DNA of 64,000 nucleotides from contig MNCI01035706.1 in NCBI GenBank assembly GCA_015680685.1, positions 71,310-135,309 on the forward strand, in the 5' to 3' direction. The notes under the pieces are model-generated. The model had not been told where the DNA came from. It saw only the letters and a program-made list of their open reading frames with translations, and did not search any database. Positions 31,480-44,759 of the stretch are shown in pieces (the stretch's first letter is position 1; every line of letters starts with the position of its first letter). Source of the DNA: Gnetum montanum (taxonomy: Eukaryota; Streptophyta; Gnetopsida; Gnetales; Gnetaceae). Made by a program: the position numbers and the translations under genes.

Positions 31480-33440
31480 TAACATGAAGAGAACAATCAT
31501 GGTAATAGAAATCGATCGTGAAAAGGTGTATGATAGTGTGAGTTGCGAGGCTCTCCTTGTAATCATGGCTATGTTGGTCTTCCTAGCATGGTGACTTAAG
31601 TGCATTTACTTCATCTTACATACAAAAATATTTTCCATCTTAGTTAATGACATTCAACAATAATGCTTTGCTCTAGAAAGAGACCTACACCAAAGGGGAC
31701 CCTCCCTTCTCCTATTTTTTTATAATAATTTCTATGCTTAGATATGTATTTAACATAGGTGGGCAATACTACAAAACTACGTGAATGATACCATTGTTTT
31801 AAAGCACTAGTGATTCATGAATCCTGAAAGTGTAGTACATACTAGAAGTGGGACCATGAACAAAAGTGCATTAGATTCTCAATTGATACTTTTAATGTAA
31901 ATTAAATTAAAAATAATATTTAATAAATCTAAAAATGTAAAATAAATAAAGCAATATATAATTTAAATATTTTATTAAATTTTAATTTGCATTCCCACCT
32001 ACAAATCTATACCTAGTCTTTCCACATACTTATGCACCTAAACACAATTTGAATCACAAATGCTCAATTCCCCCACTTCGAAGAATTAGATTCATTTAAT
32101 GCATTGTTTTGATCAAATCTAGTATTCCAAAATGGCACAAATTAGAATAGGGCCTCCATCTTTTTGCACTTGTCTATATCCTATGTCCTAGATGTTAAGT
32201 TGGAAAAATTGATAGTGTATCACATGAGGTGCCTTGCCCAATGTCTTCAACACATTGCCAATGCTTTACAAGTCATGATAAAGCCTATGCTTGATGTGAA
32301 TCTCAAATTATTCTTTTTTATTTTAACTCAATCCTTCATGTGGGACCAAACACTTCACCAAATCAAGTCTAAGCTTGCCACCACGAAAGGCATATTACTC
32401 TCCTCTACTAAGAAAATTTTGCTTGCCAAAATTATCCTACAATCCATACGTCTTTGCATCCATCATTTTTTGCCACCATAACCAATCATCACCTCTATTG
32501 ACAACATCATCCATAATTTCATTTTCAAGAGAGTAGAACCTAGGAAAGGTTTGTGTATCATGAGCATGAGAAACATCATCAATAGGTGGCTAACTCAACT
32601 TGTAAAACTTGGGGGCTAGCCCCAACCAATATGGAAAAATATTATCCACCATTGATATCATCATTGCTTACTCATCAAAAGAAGTAGGGTTTTTATGATT
32701 TGCAAGATAGCTCAAGAAGGCATGGAGTATCCTTCAAAAAGTCATCATATGGAAGCACCCCCAAGACCATTTTCCTTTTAGCATGATTTGATGGTAAAAA
32801 TAATGGATGCCACATTAGCCACACTATGGTTACATGTAACTAAGTGGTTGGCACATCACCATGGCCCTAACGTTTGCCATTTTTGAAGGTGGGGCTTACA
32901 AGTTGGAGAGGCTGTCATAATCGATTAGCCTTTTGATCTGAACAAAGAACTAGAGAAGATTTTTCAATTATGGGAACATAAAGAAGACATCACTATGACA
33001 CAGGAATATAACTTGGGCATCCAACCCTTACTAAAAAAAGAAAAATTTCCAAAATATGTATGGAAGAACATTGGCTTAGTTAACCTAATCCTTTGTGGGC
33101 GGAAAATTTTCGATATACTAATGATCCCTACAATTAAATTGTTTCTTTGGATCCTTTCTCAAGGATCTTTGCTCACTTGGAACTCTTTGAAGCATTGAGC
33201 TTTCCAAGGAGCAAGCAGGTATGTGTTGTTCTAGAATGAGGATGAAACAATTATGCATTTTTTTTGTTGATTTCCCTTCTGCATGCAAAGCTTTGAATTG
33301 GAAGTCTGGAATCCCTTTCAAAATAATAAGTGTGCATAGTAATTTGTTGTGCATGTCCAATTCTTGGAGGAGGCTCATATGTGGATTCCATGTAGGGCAC
33401 CATTTTTTTGGATGCTATGAAAACAAAGAAATAGAGTTTT
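31480..33440 (+). pseudogene. L1-type LINE reverse transcriptase remnant with zf-RVT end
   Basis: Starts inside the RT palm with VIEIDREKVYDSVSCEALL (usual DFEKAYD.V.W..L), then ILVNDIQQ (NG....) and an LHQRGPSLLLFF stretch (the RQGDPLSP..F region). The catalytic FADD box appears degraded to YVNDT near 31780. 32164-32700 resembles the post-RT thumb (WDQTLHQIKSKLATTKG...LLAKIILQSI). 33000-33330 matches the zf-RVT tail (FLWILSQGSLLTWNSL; DETIMHFFVDFPSACKAL). Many stops are present. The 5' ORF, endonuclease and poly(A) are not seen, so it is a truncated internal piece. Confidence 0.7.
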
Positions 33441-33989
33441 GTTCAATGCTGCAGTGCCAAATAACCTCACTTTTCTCATGCATAAAATCATGGCTTTCAT
33501 CAATGAACGGATTTATGGTACCAAGGGTGACTGTCAAGCATAGATCAACTACAATGCAATGCTACGAGAACCCATCATTTGTAGGCCTAGGTATTAGTCA
33601 AAGCACAGGGATGAGACCAATTCTTTACTTGCTTCACAACTCCTACTGTAGGATTTGGAGTTATGGCTCTCCGCATTTGACAAAATGGAGAGTTCAGAGT
33701 GGGAGTGGGAGGGAAAGTGGTGTAGATTCCTATGATTTCATTAGCTTTTTTATAAATAGAATTAGTGATCCCCTGAAAACAAAGGATCATATAAGCATCG
33801 TGACTTCCAAGAATCATAGGAGTTAGTAGAAAACGTAATATGTGAATTCATGTGTTGTCAAAGGCTCGACTAGCTCACCCTCTTGACTATAATGCCTTCC
33901 CTTCTGAACATGACACTTTCTCTAGAAGCCAACGTTCCTAAACCTATTGCCAATGTGAACTTCTGGTAGATGCTTATCCCACATTAACC
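33441..33989. other. Unassigned DNA between LINE and dsRBD fragment
   Basis: An open plus-strand frame runs to 33826, but after about 33440 it has no recognisable domain and I treat it as chance. No other feature seen. Confidence 0.4.
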
Positions 33990-34142
33990 TACACGACGGT
34001 GTCACTGGGGCCTCGACACCTACTGGTGTTTTTCAACATAGTGAAGGTGGCTGGGGAGACTTTTGCAAAGAAGGCTGCAAAGACAAAGAAACAGGTGGAG
34101 AAGAATGTTGCCTTGGTGGCCTGGCTGGCATTAAAAAATTGA
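33990..34142 (+). pseudogene. Double-stranded-RNA-binding domain fragment (DRB/HYL1-like)
   Basis: Reads YTTVSLGPRHLLVFFNIVKV, then AGETFAKKAAKTKKQ, then VEKNVALVAWLALKN and a stop. This follows the dsRBD pattern of plant DRB proteins: a T.....G..H.P.F...V strand, G..F.G.., KTKKQAEKNAA..AW..L helix. The KTKKQ RNA-contact residues are present. Upstream the first helix of the domain is not recognisable, so the piece starts mid-domain. It has no introns and sits among repeats, so it is probably a captured or retrocopied gene fragment. DRB proteins partner Dicer-like enzymes in small-RNA biogenesis. Confidence 0.6.
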
Positions 34143-34269
34143 GGAAGCCTAGATGCCAAGTCAACATGAGGCCCTGCACATGCACCAGTTTTAGCCACTA
34201 TGAATGTGGAGGAGAGTGACGATGAATGAGTCTGAAACTTGTGTTGCTGTTGAAGGATCATAATAATTC

Positions 34270-37200
34270 TCTGTCATGATGGTTTATTTGATGGTAATTT
34301 CCCATTTTCAAATGTTTATGTTCACATGCATGGTGTTCTCAGTGCTTTTTAATCTTCTTGTTTTCTCTTGTTATAAATGTCTATGTGCTATAACTAACTA
34401 ATAAATGTCTTGTTATAAATGTCTATGTGCTATAACGATACCTTAACTAATTGACTAAGGCCCCGTGTGGCAGTATGGGAGATGTTGGAACCAACAACCA
34501 CCAAGTTTAAAAACTAAAAATAAAATGATCAACATATTATTTCATATGAAAGTGAGCTTTAGAAACAGAGTATTAGTTAATTAAGTAAACCATAGTGAAA
34601 CTATCTTAAAATAAAGGATTTTGCTACAACATAATAATCAGATGAGATTGTTGAGAAGTAGTAAAAGAAGAAGAAGAAAAAGAAGATTAAGAAGGCTTTG
34701 ACTCCCTCTACTCATATCTTATTACTTCTTTGGTTATTGCTTTACCATGTATATTGAATATAGATTATATTGACCCAATTTATTAGAATTTTCTCTTGTT
34801 CAAAGCATACAATAACCCAAATTTTCTTACCCCACTTGAGTTACCATTCAAACAGAATGTAAAAATAGAGAGAAAATCATAAAATGTGGATGAATGAAAT
34901 TAAAGAACAAGAAATAAAATCCATCAAAGAAAAGTAGAAAGGACTCCAAAATATTATTTTAATTAAAATTCAATTTAAACAATTAATCAAAATCATACTT
35001 AAGATGTAAAATTTTTTGTATTTTCTTATCATAATCACAAGTTTAGTGATGGAACCAAAATGTTAGGTGATTTCATGATGCTTATAAGGGTGGCATCATC
35101 ATACAAGTAGCCTAAGGTCATGAAGTGATTAAAATTGTAGATCACAAAAAGAGAAATGAAATAGAATCACCAACATTGAACATAAATTGAACTAAAAACA
35201 TACAAACTTTATTGATATAAAACTTGTTAAAGGATTCAAAATAACTGATTGTCAAACTCTTAATTTTCTATTCTCTAACTCTCAGTTCATACTCTCATTC
35301 TCTATATTCTATGTCTCTTTTATATTCTTCATTCTCTACTTTTTTCTACTTTGAATCCATTAAAAACTAAATCCAAATTTCTATTTTCTGAACTATCAAA
35401 TAGGTACTTCAAGTTCATGCAAGTTGCAATCCATTGCATTTTAAAGACTGTAAGCTGCTACAACTTGTGGGGCATTATAGTACACTTTCCAACTAATTTA
35501 AATAAAATCACCCTAGCTACTGCAAATCACCACAACTTGTAGTGGCTCACAATTAGAGGAAATGATAAAATATTTAAATTTCCAATGGTAAAAGAAAGGC
35601 TACAAGCTATTTTGAGTTGCAGTGCCTTGTAGTGGTAAAAAGTATGTTCTATTTCTAAATTGTCTTGTGAGCTACTATGGATACAATCTCTCACATGCAA
35701 ATTATGAGTTTTTGTAGGTTGCATCTGATTGCAATTTGATGAAATTCCTCTTCCATTCTCATGTTCCAATTCTAACTTTTTAAATCTCATCTAAGTTGAA
35801 AGTTTACTTGGTAAAATTATTATTTGATATCTTTGATCATTCCTAAAACTTACAAGTCTACTTTGAGGTCCTAGTTGGGGGAAATGAGATGTTGAGAATT
35901 CACTCTATGTCTTCCAGTTACTAGGGCAACCTACTACACTTAATTGGAACTCATACTAGGTCATAGTCTAGAGACTGTGGGTTACTATGACTCATGTTGG
36001 AGATTAGCAGTGGAAGAATGTAACTAAATCACAAACCAAAATGCCTAAGATCTAGTCCCAATGATAAGAAATTACTTAAAAATATGATGTTGTCATTGGA
36101 CATTGCTTAAGATTACCAGAATCAAGATCCTTCTTCTAGCTATTGATCTCTATCATTGGAGCAATATTTGGATGAGGAGCTCTCTAGATTTTCCTACAAA
36201 CATATCAATTAGCATTTTTGGGGTAATTTGTAGTGAGATTAACAACAAGCATATCGATTAGAATTGCTGCATCAACAACTAGCAACATGTTTGACACTTC
36301 AAATTTTTAGAATATGAATATATTGATTGGTATAGCTAGAATCTATGCCTAGTGATATGATCTACAACTCAAAAGCTTAAAACCAATCCAATTCAAGGGC
36401 AAACAACACCAAATATTCTTCAAAATTTAATCAAAGTATTGAGAGAAATTAAATACCAAAATAAAACTCCACAAATAGAAATGCAATGACATTTACTATG
36501 ACAAGCAAGCTAAATTCATGATATGAGCCTTATCATAGCTTGTAAGAATGACATCCTTGAGAAAAAAACAATAAATCAAAAGATCTTAGATTTGAAATCC
36601 AAATAATTCAAACTATGAGAAAACACTAAATCAATCGATCCTTAATTCCAATTTGGCTTACAACATCAAATGCTTCTAAAATTTTGTGAGGAGGAATGAA
36701 GATGATGAAAACCCCCAAAATTGCTCTTTAAAACCTTAACAAATTAACATGAAACATAGATTCAAATATCAAAATAACAGATCCTCGAATACACAAAGCT
36801 TCTACAATAAGGAATGAATGAAATCCTTGTGAGAGTTACCAATTCAAATCATTAAACACTTCTAATTAAGCTTCAAAAATAGAGATTCTTCAAACATAAA
36901 CATGAGCTTTAATATATAATTAAAATGCTTGAAAAACTAAGAAATATCAATTAAAAATTAAGAGAAAAAATTGTGAGAATGAAAGAATTGTGATAAAATT
37001 GTGAAAAATTATGAGGGTTGGATGAGAGAATTATAAGGATCTTAATTCATTGTGAAATCTTCATGTTGTGAGAATGTGAGAAAGAAAAGAAAAAATGCAC
37101 ACAAAAACTTAAGCAACCACCAAAAAGCATTTTATTTTCTTTTCACTTTCAACTTGAAACAAAGTGCTCTCATCAAGTTTACAATGAATCAAAGGGCTTC

Positions 37201-37500
37201 TTCTTGCATCTTTTGATAATGCCTCACTTTGATAAGGATTACATGTGAGATCATTGATCCATTACAAAATTGAAGTGTGCACGTGTATTTATAAGAATAA
37301 AACATAAACTTCAAACTTTGGAAATTAAAAACTAACTCCTAATGGCTTATCACTTTTGAAAGCAAAAAACATTACATGACTCCAAATTAAACATGACATG
37401 AAACATAAAATTAAAATCAAATTTGATGGTCCACATGAGGACACATCTCATACTATCTCCAACAACTTAGAGATTAATCATAGTTTTCTACAAGATAAAA
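34270..37500. other. AT-rich non-coding DNA
   Basis: No supported gene. 35250-35345 is CT-rich (TCTCATTCTCTATATTCTA). 35400-35720 has scattered TTGCAATCCATTGCA-like inverted motifs. 36360-37100 is A-rich. Confidence 0.45.
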
Positions 37501-37559
37501 AAATAAACATGAGAAGTATCAAAATGAAATGATAATTAATTCTAGTCTTAACATGCATC

Positions 37560-39450
37560 ATACATCTTATCATCTCAGTTATTGATCTATTGTTCCTTTC
37601 TACTATATCATTCTACTATGATGCCTATGGAACCATAAATTCTTATTTAATATCATTGTTGCTACAATAATTTTTGAACTCATGGTATGTATATTTTATC
37701 ATCATCATGAAATCTTAAAAATTTTAATTTTGTATCTTTCTATGTTTTAATTCTTATTTTAAAATGGTTAAATTTTTCCAGTACTTACGATTTGTGTGTT
37801 AGACCATAAAGCTAGGTCATTTAATTAAAATTACAAAATACCTTTCATTTATTATACCTTGTGATGAAAAGGAACCACAAACATCTAAATGAACTAATTC
37901 AACTACTATTGAAACTTTTATTTCATGGTGTCAAGTAAATGATAGATGGTGCATCTTTTCCATTTTACACAATTCATATTTTAACTTCTAATGACTATTA
38001 AACTTGGGAATTTCATGACAAAATTGATGCATTATTCTTAATGTTTTGACATTTACATGCTCAAGTCTTAAATTCCATTTTCTTACTAGATCTTAGTTAG
38101 TAATTACATACATTCTTTCAACATGATCATCCACAATTCAAGATATACCATTGCATAAGACACCATAGAGTAAAGTATCACTGCCATGGTATATTATGCA
38201 ATAAGAAGTGTCATGACTATTTTTATCAAACTAAATGCTTAAAAATTTATTTTTTATTTTTTATTTTTTGAAAAAGGTCGGGCAAATTTTAACTAACATC
38301 ATGGAAAATTCTTTATTATAACTAACATCTTTTAATTTTAGGTTACAAATCATTAAAGAATTTTACTTATTTTTATTAAATATCCATCACCAATTTTTAT
38401 GTAATGTGGTTTTGACTGATTTTTCACATTTGATAGGTAATGACAAGTTACCAGTGAAATGTCATAAGGTACCAAAGTCAATACATATGTAATCATCAAA
38501 AGTATCATCACTCATGGTGAGGGCATTGAACTCTATGTTAAAAGGTTAAACCTCCTCTTTTATAATGTTGGAAAAGCTAGACTTAGAATCAATTTGTTTA
38601 TTATTCTTTTTACTAAGTTTCTTGGACCTAGTTTTGAGAAACCTATTGGACTATCTTTTTTTCATGAATTTGGCCTTTGGATTATTTGGATCTTCATAAT
38701 AATGGTTTGTATCATGACTACCATTCTTTTACAAATTTAATAATTCCTTGTTGTCTTTTGTCTTTTCTGATTATTATTTTCCTTTACCACCATTACCTAA
38801 GAAATTGCTTCTACATTTGAGGTATATGCATTCATCTCGACTTCTTTCAAGACCTTTACACACAATTCTATTATGGTGTACATTCCTCTACCATTCTTTA
38901 TAGTTTTTCTAAAGATATTATATGATGGTGGCAATGCACTTAACATACAAGATTTAATTATTTCACCTACAACCTTAACATTGTATGCTTGATGTTCCAC
39001 TTACAATGCAGAAACCTTCTATCTAAGTGTTGCAATAAGTTTTCCTTCTTTTAGTCTTAAGGAATTCAACTGATTTTCTAAAGATACTATTTGTGAATTA
39101 TTTTTTATTTCAAATATTCCTTAAGCTTCGTCCACATCTTATATGTGGAATCTTATTTTTCAACTAATTACACAACTCTTTAGACGTGCTCAATGCAATC
39201 AACATTTACACAATCTTGTTGCTTTTACTAACATGGTAATTTCAACTAATGTTTCCTCCAAGTTGTTTCCTCAAAGTAGAAATCTTATTTGAAGCTTTCA
39301 TATATTATAGTTTGATGCATTGTAAATTTTCCTTTTAAGTAATGGGATGTAGGTCCTTGCCTTCATCATGGCGATATAGAAATGTGATGCTAATTCTTTA
39401 GAGCCATTCTTGAACTTACAAAGATTACTCACCAACTGACTCTAATATCA
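37560..39450 (-). pseudogene. Minus-strand copia element remnant: gag to integrase
   Basis: From high to low coordinates: PBS-like TGATATTAGAGTC at 39450-39438 on the minus strand, and gag with GEIIKSCMLSALPPSYNIF and CVKVLKEVEMNAYTSN (39000-38797; the usual LL.SLP.SY..F). Lys-rich and degenerate protease-side sequence follows to 38300. An integrase tail reads NDIVERNNRSITEMIRCM at 37620-37560 (usual NG..ER.N.T..E..R.M). RT and RNase H are absent. Stops occur throughout. The 5' LTR upstream of 39450 is not clearly delimited. Confidence 0.6.
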
Positions 39451-40429
39451 TGTAAAGTTTAGGATCTATGCTAGGCAGTCTTGTAGTTAGACAAGACAAA
39501 ACAAGAAAGATACAAGACACACATCGTGCCCATAATGAGAAAGCCATTTAAGATACAAGAAGTGATGCATCCAATTACCAAACTATTGCAAATAAATTAA
39601 GGAGGTAATAATAGAGCTTAATTAATTTTTAATTAATATAAATAACTCAAATGTTTTATCACAATACTACGATGGTGGTACTAAGAAAGCACAATGATAG
39701 TATAACCGTAAACTCACAGTGATAAATAAGAACAACAAGAAATATAAAAAGATAAAACATAATACAAAGTTTAAATATCCTTAACAAAAATGGGACCTAA
39801 TGTGGATAAAAGCAGTAAGCACCATCTAATCTAATTATAGCAATGAAAGTAAAAGGTTTAATATAGTAGCTTCATGGTAAGTTTGATTTCATCTGTTCAT
39901 GAGTTAAATATGATATCATTGTTTGATATTTTTTGAGGGAATTTCTTAGAGTCAACAAAGGGATTTTAAGGTTTTTTTTTAAGAATTTACAATGAGGGGA
40001 ATTAAGAAAAGTTAAGGCATAAAAAGAATGAACAAGAAATGTTCAAATGGGATAACTAGGGTGATTAGGGTAACTAGAGAAGCTTTCGTGCCTTACCATT
40101 GGGTAACTATAGTAGGGATAATAGGAGGTTTTGGGGTTACTCCTTTTAAGTTGTAAATTTACAATTACTAAAAAAAGTAGAAGAACTTGTAAACTAAACC
40201 ACAACTCATAACTAATAATGGCAAGTGATTTTAAATAACAATAAAGCTAGAAAATAAAAACCCATAGCATCTACATCACACCACCCAGTCACTCTTCTTT
40301 AGTTGCTTCTATAATGTCTAGATTACCAGTGAAATCAATTCATTTGTAGAAATTTAATTGAAATCAATTCATTTGTGAAATATTAGTTATGAAGAAAATT
40401 AAAGAAATAACTGAGACAAATTTGATTAC
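39451..40429. other. Unassigned, possibly decayed LTR
   Basis: No coding frame supported. It lies directly upstream of the copia PBS-like site, so it may include the eroded 5' LTR. 40030-40135 has several TAGGG/GGGTAACTA repeats. Confidence 0.35.
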
Positions 40430-41350
40430 TACTTTAAATTCAAATATTATTTACCTTGCTCCACTAGCCCTACATGAATACAAGAAAATAGTAAATTTAA
40501 GAATGTAACTTTGTTTGCTTTCACATCTTGATGCATTTTGGAAACATATTTAAAATCACTCTCTCCATCCCTATGTACACTATATCGTGCTCCATGTTAC
40601 AACATTTTGGTAATTATTTTGAAAAGTAGTAATGCACTTTTCATTTGTCCACATTTTGAGTACATAGGTATAAGAGAATTTCTAAAAGAAACATCCAATT
40701 CATAATCTCTTCTCAATGCATACCATGGATTGATTTACCTTGTTGAAGAAATTCCATCAAAGAACAAGTAGAAGCAAGGCTTGCCATAGTAACATAGTCT
40801 AGTGAAAAATGTTTTAACTACATGCATTGAAACATAACTAAAGCCTCCAATGCAAGGTCACTTTGGACATATCTAAAAATTATAACATTCCAAGAAACTA
40901 AAGTTTTATCAATCATTTTAGAGAATAAATTGAGTACCTTTTCTATTCTTTTATTTCACACATGTATCTAAGAGTGTTGTTGTTTCTAGTATTGAAATCA
41001 TGTAAAAATTCACATTCCTTTGATCTTAAAGAATGGACATATTTTGCAAGGACATTCAACATGGTGACATGATCTAGAAATACATTCATACTTATCATTT
41101 TATGAAAAAGATCTAGTGCCTTAACTGAGTGTCCATTTTCATCATTACCAAATCTCTCTTGCTAATAGTACACATAGACTTCAAGTCTCCAAATATAGCT
41201 TACATAACTACAAGAGAATTTTGCAAAAGGACATACGATAACATATTATTCTTAATTACAATAAGGTAGGTAAATACGAAGCTAGTTGTAGTCACCAAGT
41301 CTAACTGTTAGCCAACTTTTTGTATGCCTTCAAATAATAAAAATGCTTCA
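40430..41350 (-). pseudogene. PPR (PLS-type) protein pseudogene
   Basis: The minus strand shows successive degenerate pentatricopeptide units: AFLLFEGIQKVG..LDLVTTTSFVFT (41330-41250), NSLVVM.AIFGDLKSMCTIS (41230-41160), NGHSVKALDLFHKM then DHVTMLNVLAKYVHS (41140-41020), LVSWNVIIF..V (about 40900), a NSLIPMYSKCGQMKSALLLF unit (about 40690-40640), and KANKVTFLNLLFSCIHVGLV (about 40490-40430). The MYSKCG and F..LL.SC.H.GLV motifs are typical of plant organelle RNA-editing PPR proteins. Several stops and frameshifts make it non-functional. The solo LTR at 41357 cuts its upstream end. Confidence 0.75.
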
Positions 41351-41356
41351 TGATAG

Positions 41357-42457
41357 TGAGGATCAAGAACTTAAATAGGGGGTTGAATAAGTTCACCAAA
41401 ATGAAAATGATCAACCACAAAAACACATACAAATTTTTACGTGGTTCTCCAACTTGGGTACATCCACACTCGAAGGGTAGAATCCTTGCACACCTCCAAA
41501 CTTTGTTTCTCTAAAAAGTGGTTCGAAGGGAACCACACCTTATACAAGCACTGAGCTCCACACCAGAGTGTTTCGTTGCTATAAAACTACTCAACCCTAC
41601 AAGGTTCCAATAAGCTCAGTAGGTGGTTTAAAGGATCCCACAACCTTTACAAAATTGAGCTCTACTTTAGAGTGTTTTGACACTACACAAACACTCAATC
41701 TCGCAGGATCCCGACAAGCTTAATGAAGATGTCTTCCCACAAGAAGCACATCAACCCTGTAGGGCAACAAAGAAAGAGAAACAAAACAAGGAAAGAATGT
41801 AACTCAATTACAAGTCCTTGTACTTTGAAGCATAGTATAATCAATCAATACAATAGTATAGATGATGTCACAATGAACTACACAAGTATAATAGATTAGA
41901 CAATGAAAGCTTTGATGATGACAATTCACATTCACATGCATTCACTTGCACAATTGTCAAGAATTGATGTCTTCTTATAGCATCAAAGGTTCCAGAAATG
42001 CTTTGAAATGTGTGCAATGACTATCTAATGACTAGTGTAGATGTCTCCTTCGAGATTGAGACATCTTTTTGAATTTAGCCTCAAATCTGGGGAGACATCT
42101 CCTTTGCAAGTGGGACATCTTTGAAGAGACGTCTTTGGGGAAATGTCTTTTCTAGAAATGAGATGTCTCTTATTTTTGGGAGATGTCTCCCTAAGACTTT
42201 CTTCTTCTTAGCCAAGATGTCTTCTGATCCTTGGAGATGTCTTCTCAACTTTTGAGCTCTAGTACATGAGGCTTTCTCTTGTTGAATTAGCTTTCTCTAA
42301 ATCGTTATAGCATCTTCACATAGCTTGTAGTCTTCATTCTTGTTCATGCTCCCTTGAGTCCTTGACCAAGATGTTGAGTACTTATTCTTTCACAACCCAC
42401 AACCAACATTCTTGTTCTCCATTTTTCTTAAGGTTTTGACATACCAAAAGGTCAACA
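41357..42457 (-). repeat. Solo copia LTR with 5-bp target-site duplication
   Basis: On the minus strand it begins TGTTGACCTTTTGGTATGTC at 42457 and ends ...AAGTTCTTGATCCTCA at 41357, so TG...CA. Flanks are GATAG (41352-41356) and TATAG (42458-42462), a 5-bp duplication with one change. No internal element DNA is present. The U3 part at 42020-42250 contains about ten AGATGTCT/AGACATCT/AGACGTCT octamers. Same LTR family as 23256, 29092 and 22667. Confidence 0.8.
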
Positions 42458-42462
42458 TATAG

Positions 42463-43377
42463 TACTTAGAAATTAAAGTATTTAAGGAATCCAAGCTTTT
42501 AAAAACTAGATGAACTTCCATATTTAAAATATATATTAATTAGAGGAGTGTTCAAAAAAAAATATTAGACTTGAAGGAACACTTCTTATTTACACAACTA
42601 CATAGTTGATAAACAAGCCCTAACTACCCATAAGTTGATAGAATACTTAGAATACATACAACATTAAGTATCATCTTAGTAATCTTTATTTATTAAAAAG
42701 CTTGGTGCACCTTCCTCAATCATGTCTTTCTTGTTAGCAGGGAAACCATGGTTAAATTCGAGCATATTGTAACATACTTTAAAATTAATGGTTTTACAAT
42801 CCTATTTAAGACAATTGTACACCTACACATTTTAGACATGACTAATTGGCTAAGTTCATTCCTGTTTTAGTTAAGTCCAATCAAATCATTATGATCTAGC
42901 CATTCCATCAATAATCCAAAAAATTAATCAATTAAGAAATTAAAAATCCATAAAGTTTCCTCATTATTCCAAAAAGTAATCAAAGTACCAACTTAGAAAT
43001 CCATTAAAAATCTGCACGGAAGAGTGCAGCAATGTGCTCCAAGTCACGTAGGCTTTGAGAGATAACTTTGCGTTAAGCAATAGCGGCACCACCTTAAGAA
43101 AATCTCCATCGCTATGGCCTTTGCTTTGAACAATAACCAGTGGCGCCATGCAAAAATCTGGATGGCAAAAATTGAAATCACCTCATAGGAGATCGCAGGC
43201 AAAATAAACTGCTTTCTCGGCGAACTACCATATTGTATTTAAGACAATGGGTTTTTTCTCAAGAATGTTGTACATGTATAAGACAAGGCATATATCTATG
43301 AAGCTTACCAAAAATTGTAAAACAAGCCAAGGTGAAAGCCAAAAGCCAAAGTCAAAAGTTTGTATTAAGCAAGAAAT
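42463..43377. other. Unassigned DNA upstream of the NLR region
   Basis: AT-rich, with a less AT-rich block at 43010-43230 containing GGCACCACC and CAGTGGCGCCATG. No gene supported. Confidence 0.4.
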
Positions 43378-43465
43378 AATGCTTATTTCATTATTGCTGT
43401 TTTATCTTTTGCCATTAATGGGTCTGGATCACATCTTCTTTTTCAAAGGTCAAGGGATAATAATG
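43378..43465 (+). repeat. Upstream copy of the NLR 5'-flank segment
   Basis: TTATTTCATTATTGCTG...TTTATCTTTT.CCATTAATGG...TCTGGATC...ATCTTCTTTTTCAAAGG parallels 44872-44968 immediately before the NLR. It indicates a dispersed duplication of the gene's 5' flank. Confidence 0.65.
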
Positions 43466-44369
43466 CCTATTTCACTATGCATTAAAAGAATCTTATTGGC
43501 GGAAGCGAGGAATTGAGGATTTGTGATTCTGAACGTGTTTGGGTACATGTGCATTGAGAAAAAGTGGGGACCGATTCAAAGTGGAGGATGTGATAAAGAA
43601 AATTTAAATATGTTAGTTTTTTAAAAAAATTAAATCTCATATATCATAAAAAAACATTGTTGAATATAGAACAAGTACAAGGTAAATCCAAAATATTGTT
43701 AATGCTTAAAAATTGCATAGAAATCTGCAATATCACCATTAAACTGAAGCAAAAAAATTTGCAAAGGTATGGAAGGCATCCAATCCATTTCCTTACACAA
43801 AAGCCATAATAATATGGCCAAACATATAATTTATGCAACAACCAAAATGACAGCAATAAAATGAAACCCTTTTTGTTACTTAATCCAATTTTTCCAAGAA
43901 TAAAATTAAACATCAAGCTTCAACCAAATTTATAACAAATCATGTTTGCTAATACTTTTGTTTAACCATGACCTATGAGTAGCGCCGTGGTAGGGCCATG
44001 TTGAAGATGACCACATTATAAGAAGACATAGCTTAACTAAACTAAACTAGCCACAGCCCAGTAACTCACCTTACCTATCATGATGGAAAACCTTGCTGGA
44101 GAATGAGCACTAGTCATGAAGAAGGGGAAATAAGCTTGCATATGGCCATTGGCCATGTGCTGATGGGCTTCATTGGATCATAAGCAAACAGATTTTAAAA
44201 GAAAGTTGAACAACCGTGCATCCGTCCTCATATTCATGACTCAGGACCCATGACCATGATCCTGTTTTCTTTTTTCTTTTTCAGCCCAGATGAAAAAAAG
44301 AGCAAAAACCAGCAATGACCAATAAACACGCCTGAATGTGGATCATGGCGGAACCTTTGACGCTCCCAA

Positions 44370-44555
44370 AGGCCAATCCATTCAAATGCAATGTTTAGCT
44401 CGCACGCCCCGTCCCAATCTTGATTTCCGTGTGTGGGTATGACCCACACTTGGAGCCCAAAGGCCAATTCAAATGCAATGTTTACCTCCCCGCCCCGTCC
44501 CAATCTGGATTTCCGTACCAATCTTGATTTCCGTATGACCCACACTTGGAGCCTC
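44370..44555 (+). repeat. Imperfect tandem duplication (~90 bp units)
   Basis: AAAGGCCAAT...TTCAAATGCAATGTTTA..., CCCCGTCCCAATCT.GATTTCC and ATGACCCACACTTGGAGCC occur twice (44370-44458 and 44459-44555). The second unit has an extra CCAATCTTGATTTCCGTA insertion. Confidence 0.75.
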
Positions 44556-44718
44556 TCGTGATGTCTGTGTGATTGTTTATTCATTCATACTCCCTTCTTT
44601 TCTGTGGTCTGTGTTACGCTGATGCCATGAATCTTGATTGCTTACTGGCCAGCGAAATGAAGTTTCTTATAAGATTCAGAGCAGAAGTTGGTAAGATTTT
44701 AATGCACAACGCAGAACA

Positions 44719-44759
44719 AGGCAAGGCAAGGCAAGGGGACCATTTCAATGTATATATAC
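44719..44759 (+). promoter_or_regulatory. Possible NLR core promoter
   Basis: TATATATAC at 44751-44759 follows three GGCAA repeats (44719-44735), about 480 bp before the NLR start codon. Weak, position-based call. Confidence 0.3.

Noticed and set aside
33441-33826. Second half of a 201-codon plus-strand frame as a gene
   Set aside because: Only the part before about 33440 resembles the LINE zf-RVT tail. The rest has no family resemblance.
42964-43149. 61-codon minus-strand frame near the NLR
   Set aside because: No recognisable domain, no supporting splice structure.
44234-44584. 116-codon minus-strand frame
   Set aside because: It overlies a tandem duplication, so its repeated peptides are a by-product of the DNA repeat.
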